A stretch of 64,000 bases of DNA, taken from Lophius americanus. Lineage: Eukaryota > Chordata > Actinopteri > Lophiiformes > Lophiidae. The translations under genes and the position numbers were made by a program. This document shows positions 45,787-57,057 of the stretch, one piece after another. Below the pieces are notes generated by a model, which saw only the letters and a program-made list of their open reading frames with translations, did not search any database and was not told the DNA's origin. Location of the stretch: assembly GCA_037951165.1 (NCBI GenBank), contig JBBDHG010000054.1, positions 1,048,501-1,112,500 of the forward strand. Reading direction: 5' to 3'. The first letter of the stretch is position 1. Each line of letters begins with the position of its first letter.

Positions 45787-45826
45787 CAAGGCATGGACTT
45801 CCACCTGCAGTTAGCTTCACACCAAT
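45787..45826 (-). other. Possible small 5' exon of the SAMD3-like locus
   Basis: ATTGGTGTGAAGC..CCATGCCTTG is bounded on minus by a pyrimidine-rich acceptor (TTTTCTACTTCTGGTTCAAG) and a perfect donor (TTG/GTAAGT). No reading frame links it to the next exon's ATG, so it would be 5' UTR. An alternative acceptor CTGCAG lies inside. Confidence 0.35.
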
Positions 45827-46109
45827 CTTGAACCAGAAGTAGAAAATGGTTGACACAAAGTATGAACAAATTGCAGAAGATGTGAAACATGTTAGAAAAT
45901 TGCAATATAGGAAGGGAAAATCTAGACTTCAATTATGGCTGAGGGTTTGAAGTGCTGTATAAAAACCCTGCTATATGTTCCTCCAAAATTTTCGCAATAT
46001 AAGCCTTGTTAACAGGTTAAGGGGTTCTGTCCAATGAAATAGGCCTTTATTGGTCACAGAAAGTATTGAGTTTGTAAAGGCTATGTCTTGTCTGGCAATG
46101 TCCTCTTAC

Positions 46110-46340
46110 CTTTGCAACAATGTTCGAGTTTTTGCACAGCATGAGAAAATGGAGGCCTGACGTGTGAGTGGTCAGCCCTCCTAGGCATACAGCAAGACAC
46201 CGATCGGAGGGGGAAGGGGAAGAGTTCCTGTCACACGCTCTGTCACTCTTACACACAAACACATCTTCACACACAGTAGAATGCCTGTTTCCTTTAACAC
46301 TTATTTGCTGGCTAGCAGAGCCTTGATCGTTTTGGGACAT
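46110..46340 (-). CDS. Candidate 5' exon, 77 codons
   Basis: ATG at 46340 opens MSQNDQGSASQQISVKGNRH and continues through a Cys/Ser-rich stretch to KNSNIVAK. There the perfect donor AAAG/GTAAGA lies at 46110-46109. A TATAAA stands 10 bases before the ATG. It is upstream of, and on the same strand as, the SAMD3-like exons, but the phase does not lead into their MAGP start. It is thus either a separate or upstream-frame exon or chance. No domain was recognised. Confidence 0.35.
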
Positions 46341-46399
46341 AAATTTTATACTTCACCCGGAGGATGGCTCAGAAAGAAACGTAAATTAATATTTAGGTC

Positions 46400-46685
46400 A
46401 AGACAGTGAGTGAACACTAGTGCCTCAAAGCAAGAAGCTACCGGATTCAAATCCACCTCTGCCGAAGTTTGCATGCTCTACGCATAACCGTTTTGGTTTC
46501 CGACCTCCTCCAACAGTCCAAAAACAAGCAACATAGTTGAAATAACATCTCTAAAGACTGTTGTCCGTCTCTACTGTATATGTCGACCCTGTGATGCACT
46601 GGAGACTTTTTCAGGTGTGCCCCGCCTCTCGACCACTGTCAACCGGCGCAACTTTGAACAGGATAAGCAGTTAAAGATAAGTGAA
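46400..46685 (+). repeat. tRNA-derived SINE (family A), near full length
   Basis: The order is AGTGAGTGAACACTAGTGCC (A box), GGATTCAAATCCACC (B box), AAGTTTGCATGCTC, CCTCCAACAGTCCAAAAAC, CCTGTGATGCACTGGAGAC, GGTGTGCCCCGCCTCTCGAC and GAACAGGATAAGCAG. This is the reference copy for the shorter pieces at 1440, 9041, 36215, 55505 and 56140. Confidence 0.75.
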
Positions 46686-46689
46686 TGAT

Positions 46690-47080
46690 GTTAATATTTC
46701 CTCAAGAAATTAAAATTACTAACGTTACCAAGATAGTAAAGTTGGTCTTCAAAGCCCAGCCAGAAAGTCAACACACACTGTGTGTGTTGGAGAGGCTACC
46801 AAAAGTTAGCTAGCCAGTTTGCCCGTTAACATTTCTCTAAACAGATTAAATTCACCCACATTGTCAACATTATCGGAATGCACGTTATTTGAAAATGTGG
46901 TACACTTTACATTAATACAAAAAAAACAACTTACAATGGAGCTAGACCGGCAGTCACAAAAATTGTTGCAGTCCCTAGGGGGAATGTCGTTTTGGGCCAT
47001 AAAATTCTCTAGTAGCGGTCCAATGTTGTCCAGATTTGGTTCATTTCATTTGCTTAGAGGAGATATATGTAGTATATGCC
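46690..47080. other. Unassigned stretch with a short perfect palindrome
   Basis: AACACACAC-T-GTGTGTGTT lies at 46770-46788. The frames at 46806-47000 (minus) and 46819-47175 (plus) have no family motif. The minus strand carries GGCTAGCTAAC, often seen near fish 5' UTRs. Confidence 0.35.
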
Positions 47081-47084
47081 ATAT

Positions 47085-47890
47085 CTTAATCATAAGGGGG
47101 AGCTTTTCTTGTCCAAAAAATACTTTCTTACAGACATACTTCAATAACTTTCGTGGATCATTTTCATACTTTTAACCCCAGTAGACCTTAGAGCAAGGAA
47201 GAACTGCATTCATTTGGTTCGATTTAGTAGAAATTTGGTGTATATGAATTGAGTCGATAAGATCTTCCCCATGTGGGATGAATAAAGTATTGTCTTACCT
47301 TATTTTATCTTATTTTATCTTATCTATGTTCTATACATTGTGTTTAACTTTAGTAGCTCATTTTCAACTCAATCGAGGTAGCTTTTTACAAAACATACAG
47401 TTATTAGAACATATATTTCTAACCGTTAGTCTGATTTAGTCCAAATTCAGTGTAAAATAATTGACTCAAGGAGATCTATCTGGTAAATTACATATTTTAC
47501 ACTAGTTGTTCATATTCTTTGAATAAGGGGCAGCTTTTTTTAAAACAAAAATCAGGGTTTCGTTTAGTTTTACACTTCCAACACTAGGGCGAACTTTATC
47601 TCTGAAATTTCTCAACTGGTGGTCCCACCTAGTCCACATTTGGTGTATATGAATCAAGTGCAGGAGATCCATCTTGTATAAATCATGTTTTATTCGAATA
47701 GTTCATATCTACTCACAGTGCTCCATAAATTACTCACCTACGGAACACTGTTTTTCAAACATAACTTCCTTGCATAGGTCTAGTTGTATCCCGTCGTGCA
47801 CACAAGCTAAAACTGCCAGTGTACAACACAGGCGATTGGGGTCTTTTCTGGGATATAACTTTGCTGTCAGGGACGACAGCACAGGCCTAG
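47085..47890 (+). mobile_element. R1 repeat copy 6, multi-module, with complete 3' end
   Basis: At least three modules appear in series. The first has GTGGATCATTTTCATAC and GGTTCGATTTAGTAG (47150-47255). The second, after an inserted LINE tail, has GTCTGATTTAGTCCAAATTC and GGAGATCTATCTGG (47430-47485). The third has CCTAGTCCACATTTGGTG, ATGAATCAAGTGCAGGAGAT and TAGTTCATATCTACTC (47625-47715). The late block CTGGGATATAACTTTGCTG leads to the hairpin GCTGTCAGGGACGACAGC (47863-47880), six bases and CTAG (47887-47890), followed by T. A 96-codon frame (47674-47964) runs across the end and is not considered coding. Confidence 0.7.
47262..47327 (+). repeat. LINE 3' tail with ATTTT/CTTAT repeats, nested in R1
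   Basis: CCCCATGTGGGATGAATAAA, GTATTGTCTTACC and then (TTATTTTATC)n form the usual 3' end of a fish LINE, with its short tandem tail. It interrupts R1 copy 6 between its first and second modules. Confidence 0.5.
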
Positions 47891-47909
47891 TTATAATATG
47901 TTTTTTTTT

Positions 47910-49415
47910 TGCAGTTTACCCACTTTTTCTACTTGCAATTCAAAATTGCTGCTGCTCGTTCTAAAAGTAAAATAGTGGTTTAAATATTTGCCTTCTCCGT
48001 CTATCACACTAAAGGCACACTCCATTAGGGACGATCAATCCCTCACTCAGCTGTAGATGCCCAACTATAGCCTGCTGTTCAAACACTTCTCTGTGATTGC
48101 AGAGGTATCAATAACTATCACCACACGTCACACCTTCTTGCTTGCTCATGAGGGGTACATGACAAACACGAGGTCCAACCATCCATCATCCATTCAGCTT
48201 AAACAGATTAACCATGTATGATTTCTTACCTTTCAAAGCTGGCAGCCACTTCAATGCCACTGCTACTGACAGTGGGATAAAGCACACGTATATCATGCTG
48301 ACTCCCATGAAAATCTTGCATATTCGTTCAAACCTGATATGTGAAATAATTTTACCATTTGTTAAAGCGTTACACCCATACAGCCACATTTCCGGCTAAT
48401 GAGTAATGATGACGTCTCCAAACCACAGATGATGGGAAAGAGCTGCATCGTATCTGTAAAGCAGATTGAAATATATAATTGTTATTTATTCATCTTCAAC
48501 TTGGCAAGTAATCCCATCCCTCATTCAATGGCTCTTTCAGTTTACATCCTATATGGCCACTCTAATTCGGCTCCAGCCAGCGTGTAAGCAGATGTCCACA
48601 GACTCCTCCCTCCTTGGGTGATTCAAATTAATGGTCAAGCCTGAGAGCATCACTGAGAACGGGTCCGGAAGATTTACTCTCCCTCTAACTGCCATAATTT
48701 TCTGCCACGCTCTACATCCTTTGGTGCAACGGTGATGAAGGCATGATGAGAGGAAGCCCCTTTTTCATCTCTGTCGCATCAGCCTCAGTGTTGCCTCCAG
48801 CTCTCTCAGCAGCAATAAAGCCTTCCTGTACGTTCCTCCACTGAGCTTGACTGCTGACTGCTGATTTATTCAGAATTCAGCTGCTGCACAATAGAATCGT
48901 ATTGATTTCTTGTAAATCCCAGCATGCCTGATGTAACATTTATCGGAAAAACAGCACAATAATCAGCCACAGATTAACCATGCATTCCTCTTGAACGGAT
49001 TTATCACATATAATTTTTCATCTTGTATGATCTTTTTTAATTTTTTATTTATTCTGGTATCATGACCCTTTGTCATGTGCTTTCATACTGTCTATATGTT
49101 CCTACTGTGATTTTTGTGCTGTTCTGCCTCCTGATTGGAAGCGGATGATTAGAACTATACTGATGATGCCTTTTAAAAGTAACCCATGGCATCCATGGGT
49201 GCCTGGGTGAAGCTGCAGGCCGTTCCAGCTTCTCCCTGGCTCCAAAACCTGACCGTGAGATTTTGCTTTATAGAAACCAGTGGTGTTTGATTTAGCACTG
49301 AAGTAGCACTGTAGTCGTATTTGACATATTGTGTATCAATGTTTCACTCCCTGTAGATTTTTATTTGCAGATTTATATCCTAGGAGAGTGATTGTTTCTT
49401 TTTTTTTAACTTAAT
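47910..49415. other. Unassigned stretch
   Basis: The frames at 48186-48389 (minus) and 48214-48587 (plus) have no family motif. CATGACCCTTTGTCATG at 49070 is a short palindrome. Confidence 0.4.
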
Positions 49416-49419
49416 AGCT

Positions 49420-49806
49420 CAAGAACGCTGTCATAGCATATATTCATATTTATACTTATTAAGAGGAATAACTGGATTGATTTTGGGAGAGGTCGGTTTG
49501 TATATCATCGATTCTAGGGGGAGCTTTATCTCCAAAGTTTTCCGAGCATAATTTCTCAACTCTTACTCCGATTTAGTCCAAACTTGGTACATATGAATCA
49601 AATCAAGGACATCTTTTTTGTATGTATCATAATTTACGCTAGTAGTTCATACTTGAATCACTTGGTGGAGCTTTTGTATGAAAAAACACTTTCAAACATA
49701 ACTTTAATTTGAAGAGTTCAATGAGGGGCATTGATTCTATATAACAGGGAATGTGGGTCTTTTCAGGAATAAATCCTTGCTGTCGGAGAAGACAGCTTAG
49801 ATCTAG
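49420..49806 (+). mobile_element. R1 repeat copy 7, with complete 3' end
   Basis: The landmarks are AGCTCAAGAACGCTGTCATA, GGGAGAGGTCGGTTTGTATA, GGGGGAGCTTTATCTCC, GATTTAGTCCAAACTTGGTA and AGTAGTTCATAC. The late block TCTTTTCAGGAATAAATCC leads to hairpin GCTGTCGGAGAAGACAGC (49779-49796), six bases (TTAGAT) and CTAG (49803-49806), followed by TTTG. It is a single-module copy of about 390 bases. Confidence 0.7.
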
Positions 49807-49809
49807 TTT

Positions 49810-51730
49810 GTAAATATTTTTTTTATACATATTATTATAATTATATATAAATAATCCAGTCTTTCATTAGCCCTTTTTGGGATACTTTTTTTTTTCTTGT
49901 TTTTTGTCAGGGAATCAGGTATATTAGGTTTAATATTTTTCTTTCTGTTTGGACTGTAATTTAGTGTATCACTGTTCTTCCAAGGGAGTTTGGGAAAAAG
50001 GGTATTCACTTGTTTGCTATGCTCAGGTTTCCGCTACACTGGGCATAATAGTAATATTCAGGTGCGTGAAACCATTTTGAATTATTTAATAAAAGAAAAA
50101 ATGTCAAAATTCAGCCTGGGGCTTACTGACAGCAAATCAATCTAAATTTTTCAGAGAATAACAAGTAAACACCTTTTTTCATTGTCTGTACATTGTACAA
50201 CACTCTAGACACATGATTCAAGATTCACTTAATTGTCATTCAGACTATTCCCCAGACATGTACAAGGAATTTGGTCCTTGAATGACCAAATTAAAGGACT
50301 TCAAATTACAAAAAGTAAATAAGCAATAACAATAGTGAAAATAATAACAAAAGGTTTGCCGTTTATCCTCTGTTCGTCTTCCTCCGGACTGGACCTGGAT
50401 ACATCATGATAAACCTTCCGATTCTGCTGACGCCACACTCATATTTAGAATGAGGTTTGTAAATTTCCCTCAATATGCTTGTTGAGGCTTCATAATATTC
50501 CGAACTATACAATACAATTTGCATAAAAAGACAAAAAAAAGATTTTGCTCCGATATAAAAAAAATATAAATCAAATAAATCATTTAAAATTAGCAAACCT
50601 TTGTTTTCAGCTAGTTTTAGATAGTAATCTTTGACACATACGTTCTTGTTTGTAATTGGATAAAGGCAATAAAAAAGACACTTGTACTATATTCCATAAT
50701 TTTCATTGCTTTATTGTTTTAAAAACTCAATAATATTGTGGGGCCACCAGACCTGTGAATTTTAAGTCAATAGCAAAAACAGGGATACGCACAGTGTAAA
50801 GACTTAATGTGTTCTTAAGATATTTCAACACACCCATTCTTTTGATTTTCAGGTTTAAACACATTTTCACACTGGGAGGATTTAAGTATAGGAATAGTAT
50901 TTACGGCCAGGCATGACAGATGGCTTGAGCGGTGTAATTGTTAAAATACCATTTTGTATTTACCTATCCAAGCTAAATGATGGGGGTGTTCAGATTTCTG
51001 GTCCAGCAGACAGCAGCATTGGCAGGTCGACCCAAACTTCCTCTTTCTCCTCCGCATTGACAGGGAGGTTACGGTCTATGCACCACTGGAGTCTGACAGC
51101 TGTCTGCTGCCTGGCACCTTTCAACTTGCGGCTCTCCCAGAGGTAACAGGTGCTGAGGATGTGCGCCGAACATCTGTCTATCAGGGACAATAGAGCTGTT
51201 CCTGAACAGATGGAACACGCACCATGCTAAGAAGTGAGGAGGAAATTTGAGTTGATTGACAAGCATACACAGGTGTATGTCAGTGGTGGATGTTGTAACC
51301 TGACAGCTTTGCAGCTCTGATTATTGTTACTTTCCTTGTTATGATGCATTCTACTATTTTTTTTAAGGCGATATACTAGATTCGGATTGGTGGCGATAAC
51401 CAAATTCAAAATAAATAAATGTATGATTTGGGCATATGGTGCGATCCAATATATTGGATACTGTTTCCCGAGGAGTATCGATGGCTCCCTGCTCCCGGAC
51501 ATAGTTATAAATCTAGAACATAAACTTCTTTGTTAACGCTTGATAAAAAATCATAATTAAGTGTATTGTCTCATTAATACAGTACTTAGCATGTACAAAT
51601 TTACATAGATATATGCGATGGACTTTTTGATTGATGCAGCGTGTTAATAATGAGCTGTATGTTCTTTAGGTAGGTTTTATAAAAAAAACAATCATTTGCT
51701 ACGATGAAAGGTAGAATTTTCCTTTGTGCA
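49810..51730. other. Mostly unassigned, with a repeat-like trace at 50215-50295
   Basis: GATTCAAGATTCACTTAATT, GTCATTCAG and ACATGTACAAGGAATTTGG resemble a fish LINE 3' end of the ATTCAAGATTC..TTGTCATT type. Overlapping frames at 50913-51266 (plus and minus) have protein-like composition but no motif I can name. Confidence 0.4.
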
Positions 51731-51734
51731 TTCC

Positions 51735-52165
51735 CACCTTCAGCTTGAACCCATCAACCTCCTCAAAGCCGTCAAACTGCTCTCAAACATATCTTGCACG
51801 ACTCTGACATACTTCTCTTTCATTCTAGATTTTCTTCATGCACTCAGTCAAAACACTTTCTCTAAATAAAGACATCATTCAATTTCTTCTGACCTTCTCT
51901 ATCTTTCTCCATCGGAACTCTCAAAGCAAACATCACATCTGTAATTGTCTTTCTTGCTTCCTCTGCACTGCTGCTCACAAATTGTCACCTTTTTTCTTAA
52001 GCTAGCCTCCACTGCTCTTCCTCAGTTCTTCAATGTGTGGCAGATCAACTCCTAACCACTGTAACTTGTAGACAGGTCTACACGTCACCCTTTTTTTTGA
52101 CAATCAGCGCCGGTACACCTTTCATTCTTCAGGATTTGTTTCATGGTGTTGATGAAGCATAATGA
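51735..52165 (-). pseudogene. RTE-like LINE RT core fragment
   Basis: On minus, broken frames give the order of the fish LINE RT region usually read as YGF.P..ST.DA.FALR, EKYREGQKE, VF.D.EKAYD and the VVQDM(Y)E segment. On the DNA, TTCTTCTGACCTTCTCTATC, AGAACTCTCAAAGCAAACAT-like and TGTGTGGCAGATCAACTCC phrases run in antisense. It belongs to the same family as 11838-12345 and 32490-32640. Many small indels mark a dead copy. Confidence 0.65.
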
Positions 52166-52169
52166 TATT

Positions 52170-53015
52170 ATGGCCTTTTTGATAAAAAACAAACAAAAAA
52201 AAACAGAATGGGCAGAAATATAGGTATAATTTGTGTTTATTCACAGATTACTCACGCGTAGCAGTGACAATACATTACATAAATATTACCGCATCTGAGA
52301 ATAAATTATATTAGGTGTTACTTGTCCGTAGAGACCAAGTTAATGCAAATACATCTAATTGTTGTGGGGGTATTTTTAGTTTATTTTGCGAATGTAATTC
52401 AGATGAGTCTCTACTTCAGTGTTTGAGTTAAAATACTTAATTTAAATGAGCCATACAAGTTTGTAGAATTTCAAGTTAAATTACTACAATAATGTTCCTG
52501 TTACAGTGCATAATTTATCATATTTACTTTGTTTAATACATTGTTTAAAGAGCAGGTAGCCCTCAATTGGATGTGTTCTTAATGGCTGACAGCCACATGC
52601 AGCAGAGAATGACTTAACATGCAAAATTCTGGTTTGAGGCGAAATTACTTCTCCTGTTAAGCATGGCTTTTGATTTTTCAGTGGGGAATGTCACGTCAAT
52701 GTCATTTATGGGCAGAAATTTAAACTGGAAGTCACATTATCCCATTGCAGTCATGTAAATGTACTTAAATGAATAACAGTTTCACATTTTCAATGTACGG
52801 CAGTTTTTTATTTGTTTTCAAGGGGTTGAACAGGTTAGTTGTGATGTTTTAAAGTGCAGACACAACTCTTAAGTACTTTGCATATGATTTTTTTATTGGT
52901 CAACGGAATAATACGTTTTTAACACAATATCATTAAATCTATTACGAATAGCTAATAGTGCTCCTCAATCACGCGTAAATTAATACAAAACCCAAGAAAT
53001 TAGGCCTCTGATCAA
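52170..53015. other. Unassigned AT-rich stretch
   Basis: No frame, RNA or repeat end was recognised. Confidence 0.45.
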
Positions 53016-53019
53016 GCTT

Positions 53020-54565
53020 AAAAAAATATAATCTGGATACAGGCCCATTTCAAAGTTACCTTTTCTGGGACAGATCGTTGAAAAGTTTGTTTTTTGGCAA
53101 ATTAATACCTTTCTGAGAGTAAATAATTCCTTCTATCCATTTCAGTGTGGATTTAGAATGCGCCACAGTACTTATTAAAGTTCTAAATGACATCCGTCTG
53201 AGCAGTTATACATCAAAAATCTCTTAGTTTCACAATTAACCACAAAATTCTCATGGATTTGCTAGAAGATCGGGTACGACTTTCTGTTACTTCACTTAAC
53301 TGGTTTAAGTCATACTTACGAGATATTGAGTACTTTGTGTCGATAATGTGTCGATAGTAAATATGTATCTGAGTGAACAAAAATTACATACAGAGCTCCT
53401 CAAGGTTCTATACTGGGTTCTCTCCTATTTAATTTCTACATGCCCAACTTGGTCAGATTCTAACAACATAGCATCTCCTATCACACCTATGCAGATGAAA
53501 CACAAGTCTTGACACAAGACTTCAGTTGTCTTTATTTGCTCAAAATAATCAAACAAACCAGTGAGTAGATGAGCCAGAATCTTTTATCGACAAAATACAG
53601 AGTAAACCAGAATCATTGTTTGGGCAAAAAAACCCTAAGAGATTTATGGTCTGCGCATACCTGGAATCCATGGCGCTAAAATCCACAAGCCAAGCAGGAA
53701 ATCTTCTTGTATTCTGGGACTTGGACCTAGAATACACCATGATATAATAATATTGTATAATAATATATAATATTAAGTTCATACAAAATCGGTCTACTAG
53801 CACCTTAAAAACAATTCAACAACTAAGCGTCCATACCAGACGCCTAAAAAATTGTTCATGTATTTGTTTTTAACAGGCTTGATTATTAGAATGGTGTGTT
53901 TCCAGCTTTAGTAAAAAAAGCAAACGTGCAACTGCAGCTCACCAAGAATTCAGCCACCAAAGTACTTACCAACACCAAGAGGGTGAAACACTTTTCCCCA
54001 GCTTTGAAATCCTTGCACTGGTTCTTGTGGGTCAGAGAATAGATTTTTAAATTCTTTGACTTGTTTACAAAGCACTTAATGGAGTTGGGCCTGAATACAT
54101 ATCTGACCTACTTGTGAATTACGAGGCATCCAGGCACATCAGGTCATCTGGGATTGGACTGCTCCAATTTCCCGGTATCAGACCCAAACAAGGTGAAGCA
54201 GATTTTGGCTTCTATTCTCCTCATCCATGGAACAAACTCCCTGAGTATTTGAAGTCAGCAAAAACTGTCAGCTTTTTTAAAATCACGATGTAAAACCTCA
54301 CTATTCAAAGTAGCTTTTAACAAAGAGAATTCTTTAATGCTTCGAGTCTGTAACTTTTAGAAGCTTGTTCTTATCTTTGTCTTTTAATGCTTTGAATTGG
54401 TTAACTTTTCATTTGCATGCTTTTGTTGTAATTGTCTTTTCATTTTGTTTAAGGTCTTATTAAAATGCCTTTTATTTGTCTGTAAAGCACATTGAAATGC
54501 CTTGAGCCTGAATGGTGCTATATGTATAAAGTGTATATGTAAAGTTTGCCTTGCCTTCGAGGGGC
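53020..54565 (+). pseudogene. L2-like LINE, about 1.5 kb, degenerate
   Basis: Shifted frames give PISKLPFLGQIVEKFVF, FYPFQCGFRMRHST, SEQTKITYRAPQGSILGSLL, SYHTYADETQVL (catalytic YADD changed to YADE), LNTYLTYL and a final WNKLPEYLKSAKTVSFFK. The 3' end GGTGCTATATGTATAAAGTG and TTTGCCTTGCCTT is typical of fish L2-like elements. Stops, frameshifts and the D-to-E change show it is dead. The overlapping minus frames are shadows. Confidence 0.8.
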
Positions 54566-54569
54566 AAGG

Positions 54570-55500
54570 GGTTCTATAAAGCCTTCGGTCCACACATTAA
54601 ATTATTTTTTTGACTGTTGAGTGTTTTTTATTAGCGTTCTCTTACAGGCTGAATGTCAGTCACCTCTATTGCATTCAGGTATCAAGGAGAAGGGGAAAAC
54701 TGTGATTCTCAGTAATTGTTTAAGGAGTGCTTGATTTGCTTTGCTGTAAAGTATTGTGTGCAGAGGTGAAAATCCAATATCAGTGTAGGGGGGAACATCA
54801 ACAGGGGTAGGAATCCAATTTCAGTGTGGGGGGCAAACCAAGATGTGTAATGTTTTATAGCACAACCTTTTTGACGATTCACTCTCTAATATTGATTTGA
54901 TATTACCATTTAAACATTTACAAATGGCTCCATCAAAAAACTTTTATTCAAGTCTCTCGTCGAAAGCTCCTTTTTACAAAACAACATTTGAACACATGTT
55001 GAAGTCAATGGCATTAAAGGTCTGCTTAGCCCAAAACTCATTGTTACTGAATGACATTGAATGCATCATACAGTATATCTCAATGCAATGTGCTGTAGAA
55101 TGGTTCTTTCACAAGCTCTGCTGCTGGTATCAACAGTACACATTTGTTTGACTTAATTTGTTGTTCACACTTTGGCATTATCAGACTCGCTAGTCACTGT
55201 TTAGAAAAAAAATATTTAGGTATTCTAACTGAGCTCAAACATACACTCACCTGATACTTCATTCCTATGTCTGTCCCTATCTCTGGGGCTGGGCTCTGTG
55301 ATGGCTTTCCCTTACGACACCAAAAACATTGTAAGCACTTCATGCCTTAAATATGAGGAGTTGATCATATTGCCACTGATATTACATATTTGGCGTGCAC
55401 CGAAGAACACTTTGATGTATTTGGATTAAAACCCGGTACTCTCTTACTATGGGGTATTAGCAGTAAACACTGTAACACTTGTCCTCCAGTTCCCTTTTAT
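54570..55500. other. Unassigned, with a 41-bp tandem pair
   Basis: AATCCAATATCAGTGTAGGG (54771) repeats as AATCCAATTTCAGTGTGGGG (54812), with a period of 41. No gene was recognised. Confidence 0.45.
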
Positions 55501-55504
55501 AATC

Positions 55505-55705
55505 CAAAAAGGTAGAATATAAGTTAATTGGCGACTCTTAATTGCACGTAGGAGTAAATGTGAGCGTGAATGGTGGGTTTCAATCTGTGCCAGCCCTGTA
55601 TTGACTTGTCCAGGGTGTACCCCCCTTCTCGCCCGATGTAAGTTGGGATAAGGTCCAGCCCTCGTAACCCCGCTACAGGGTAAGTAGTTACAGATAATGA
55701 ATGAA
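55505..55705 (+). repeat. SINE family A 3' portion
   Basis: AATTGGCGACTCTTAATTGC, TAAATGTGAGCGTGAATGG, TTGTCCAGGGTGTACCCC, TTCTCGCCCGATGTAAG and ACAGGGTAAGTAGTTACAG. The tRNA head is absent. A 144-codon minus frame (55447-55881) is an antisense shadow of this SINE. Confidence 0.7.
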
Positions 55706-55709
55706 ATGA

Positions 55710-56135
55710 TTAATGGATCTGGCAGGCAAACACATACCCACATACGCAGGCAGGTTTTTGGTAACAAAAATTTGAAAGTTTTTTGATATATCTTTTGTTT
55801 AAAGTAAACTTTCCACTGTAGGTCCTTACTGCTCATCCTCAGTGCCACAAATTCCCACATTGCATGTGGATGTGTGTGCACTCTAAAAGCAGCAGTTTTC
55901 TTCCTGTTTGGACTAAACCAATGCCCATGGTCAAAATCTTTTGTCTATTGTTTTCGTTGATTATTATTATTAAGTGCTTTCAATACAAATTGCTATACTA
56001 TTAAAAATGATACTATATTATATAGTTATCTCTTACAATTATTTTCTAATCTCCCCAAGATTTTCCACCCTGGTTGTAAGAGTGAAGCACACATTAATTA
56101 TCACTATTATGTTTTTTCAATTGTTCAATCATGCA
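55710..56135. other. Unassigned stretch
   Basis: Nothing recognised. Confidence 0.4.
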
Positions 56136-56139
56136 TTTC

Positions 56140-56245
56140 CTGTAAACCACGTATCCTGTTCAGGTTTGTGTGGGGCTTGAGCCTATCCCAGCTGACGCAT
56201 TGTTAGAGGCAGCTTTCACCCTTGTCAAGTGGGAAGCCTAAAAAG
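56140..56245 (-). repeat. SINE family A tail fragment
   Basis: On plus, GTATCCTGTTCAGGTTTGTG, TGGGGCTTGAGCCTATCCCA and GCTGACGCATTGTTAGAG are the antisense of the SINE tail, ending with CACCCTTGTCAAGT. Confidence 0.6.
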
Positions 56246-56249
56246 TGAC

Positions 56250-57055
56250 TGAGATTAAAATTCAATTAACAGTCAAACCATTGATATAAGATGACAGAAT
56301 TTACTTGTTGATTTGTATTGTTCACATTTTTGGCATCTTAATGCATCAAGCTGCAAAAAAATATATCTGCCTAAGACATCATTTCTTGAGAAATGTTAAC
56401 ATTGGTGCACTACATTTCTGTCAATTAATGGAAATGCCGATAATGCTGATATAATAGCAGCCAGTTGTTTTTTTCCTGCTGTCACTTTTTTTCAATAGTG
56501 TATGTGTGGAAGTATACTCTTCCTGGTAACCAGCCGGCTTGACAAAGACCTCCAAAGATCATCCACATAAGTGCACTCTACTCGTATGTGTTTCATTATA
56601 GATAGGAACATGCTGATCTGGGATATAACTGAGTCATTTTTTCATCACCTGTCCAGCCAGATCCACCTTTTCCAGACGGATCTCTCAACAACACCAAAGC
56701 TCTAATGTCACCTGCCAGTCTGATACATTCACTCCAAAATGGAAAATTGATTCTGAAAACAAACAAGTTAGCTTTTGATGAGCTGACCTGTTCATCTCAT
56801 TTACATGAGATTCAGATTCAACATCCATCGAATTCTCTAGGCCATGGAATGAAGTTACTCCAAAGACAAGACACGAAGCAACACAGTAATGTAAAAAAGG
56901 AACCAATTGAAATTCTCCTCATCTTGTATCACTTACATTTAGAGCCTTTTTATTTTACCTCCAGCAACAAGGTCATGTTTTTGTGGGTATTGGTTAGTTT
57001 TCTTCAAGATGGATTACCCAATACCTGATCTTCATGGGTTGGGTAAATAACAGGC
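56250..57055. other. Unassigned stretch
   Basis: The frames at 56685-56906 (minus) and 56705-57028 (plus) have no motif. Confidence 0.4.
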
Positions 57056-57057
57056 AA

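Noticed and set aside
47674..47964. 96-codon plus frame over the R1 3' end
   Set aside because: Equivalent frames are not kept in the other R1 copies, so it is not evidence of coding.
55447..55881. 144-codon minus frame
   Set aside because: It is antisense to a recognised SINE tail and has no domain.
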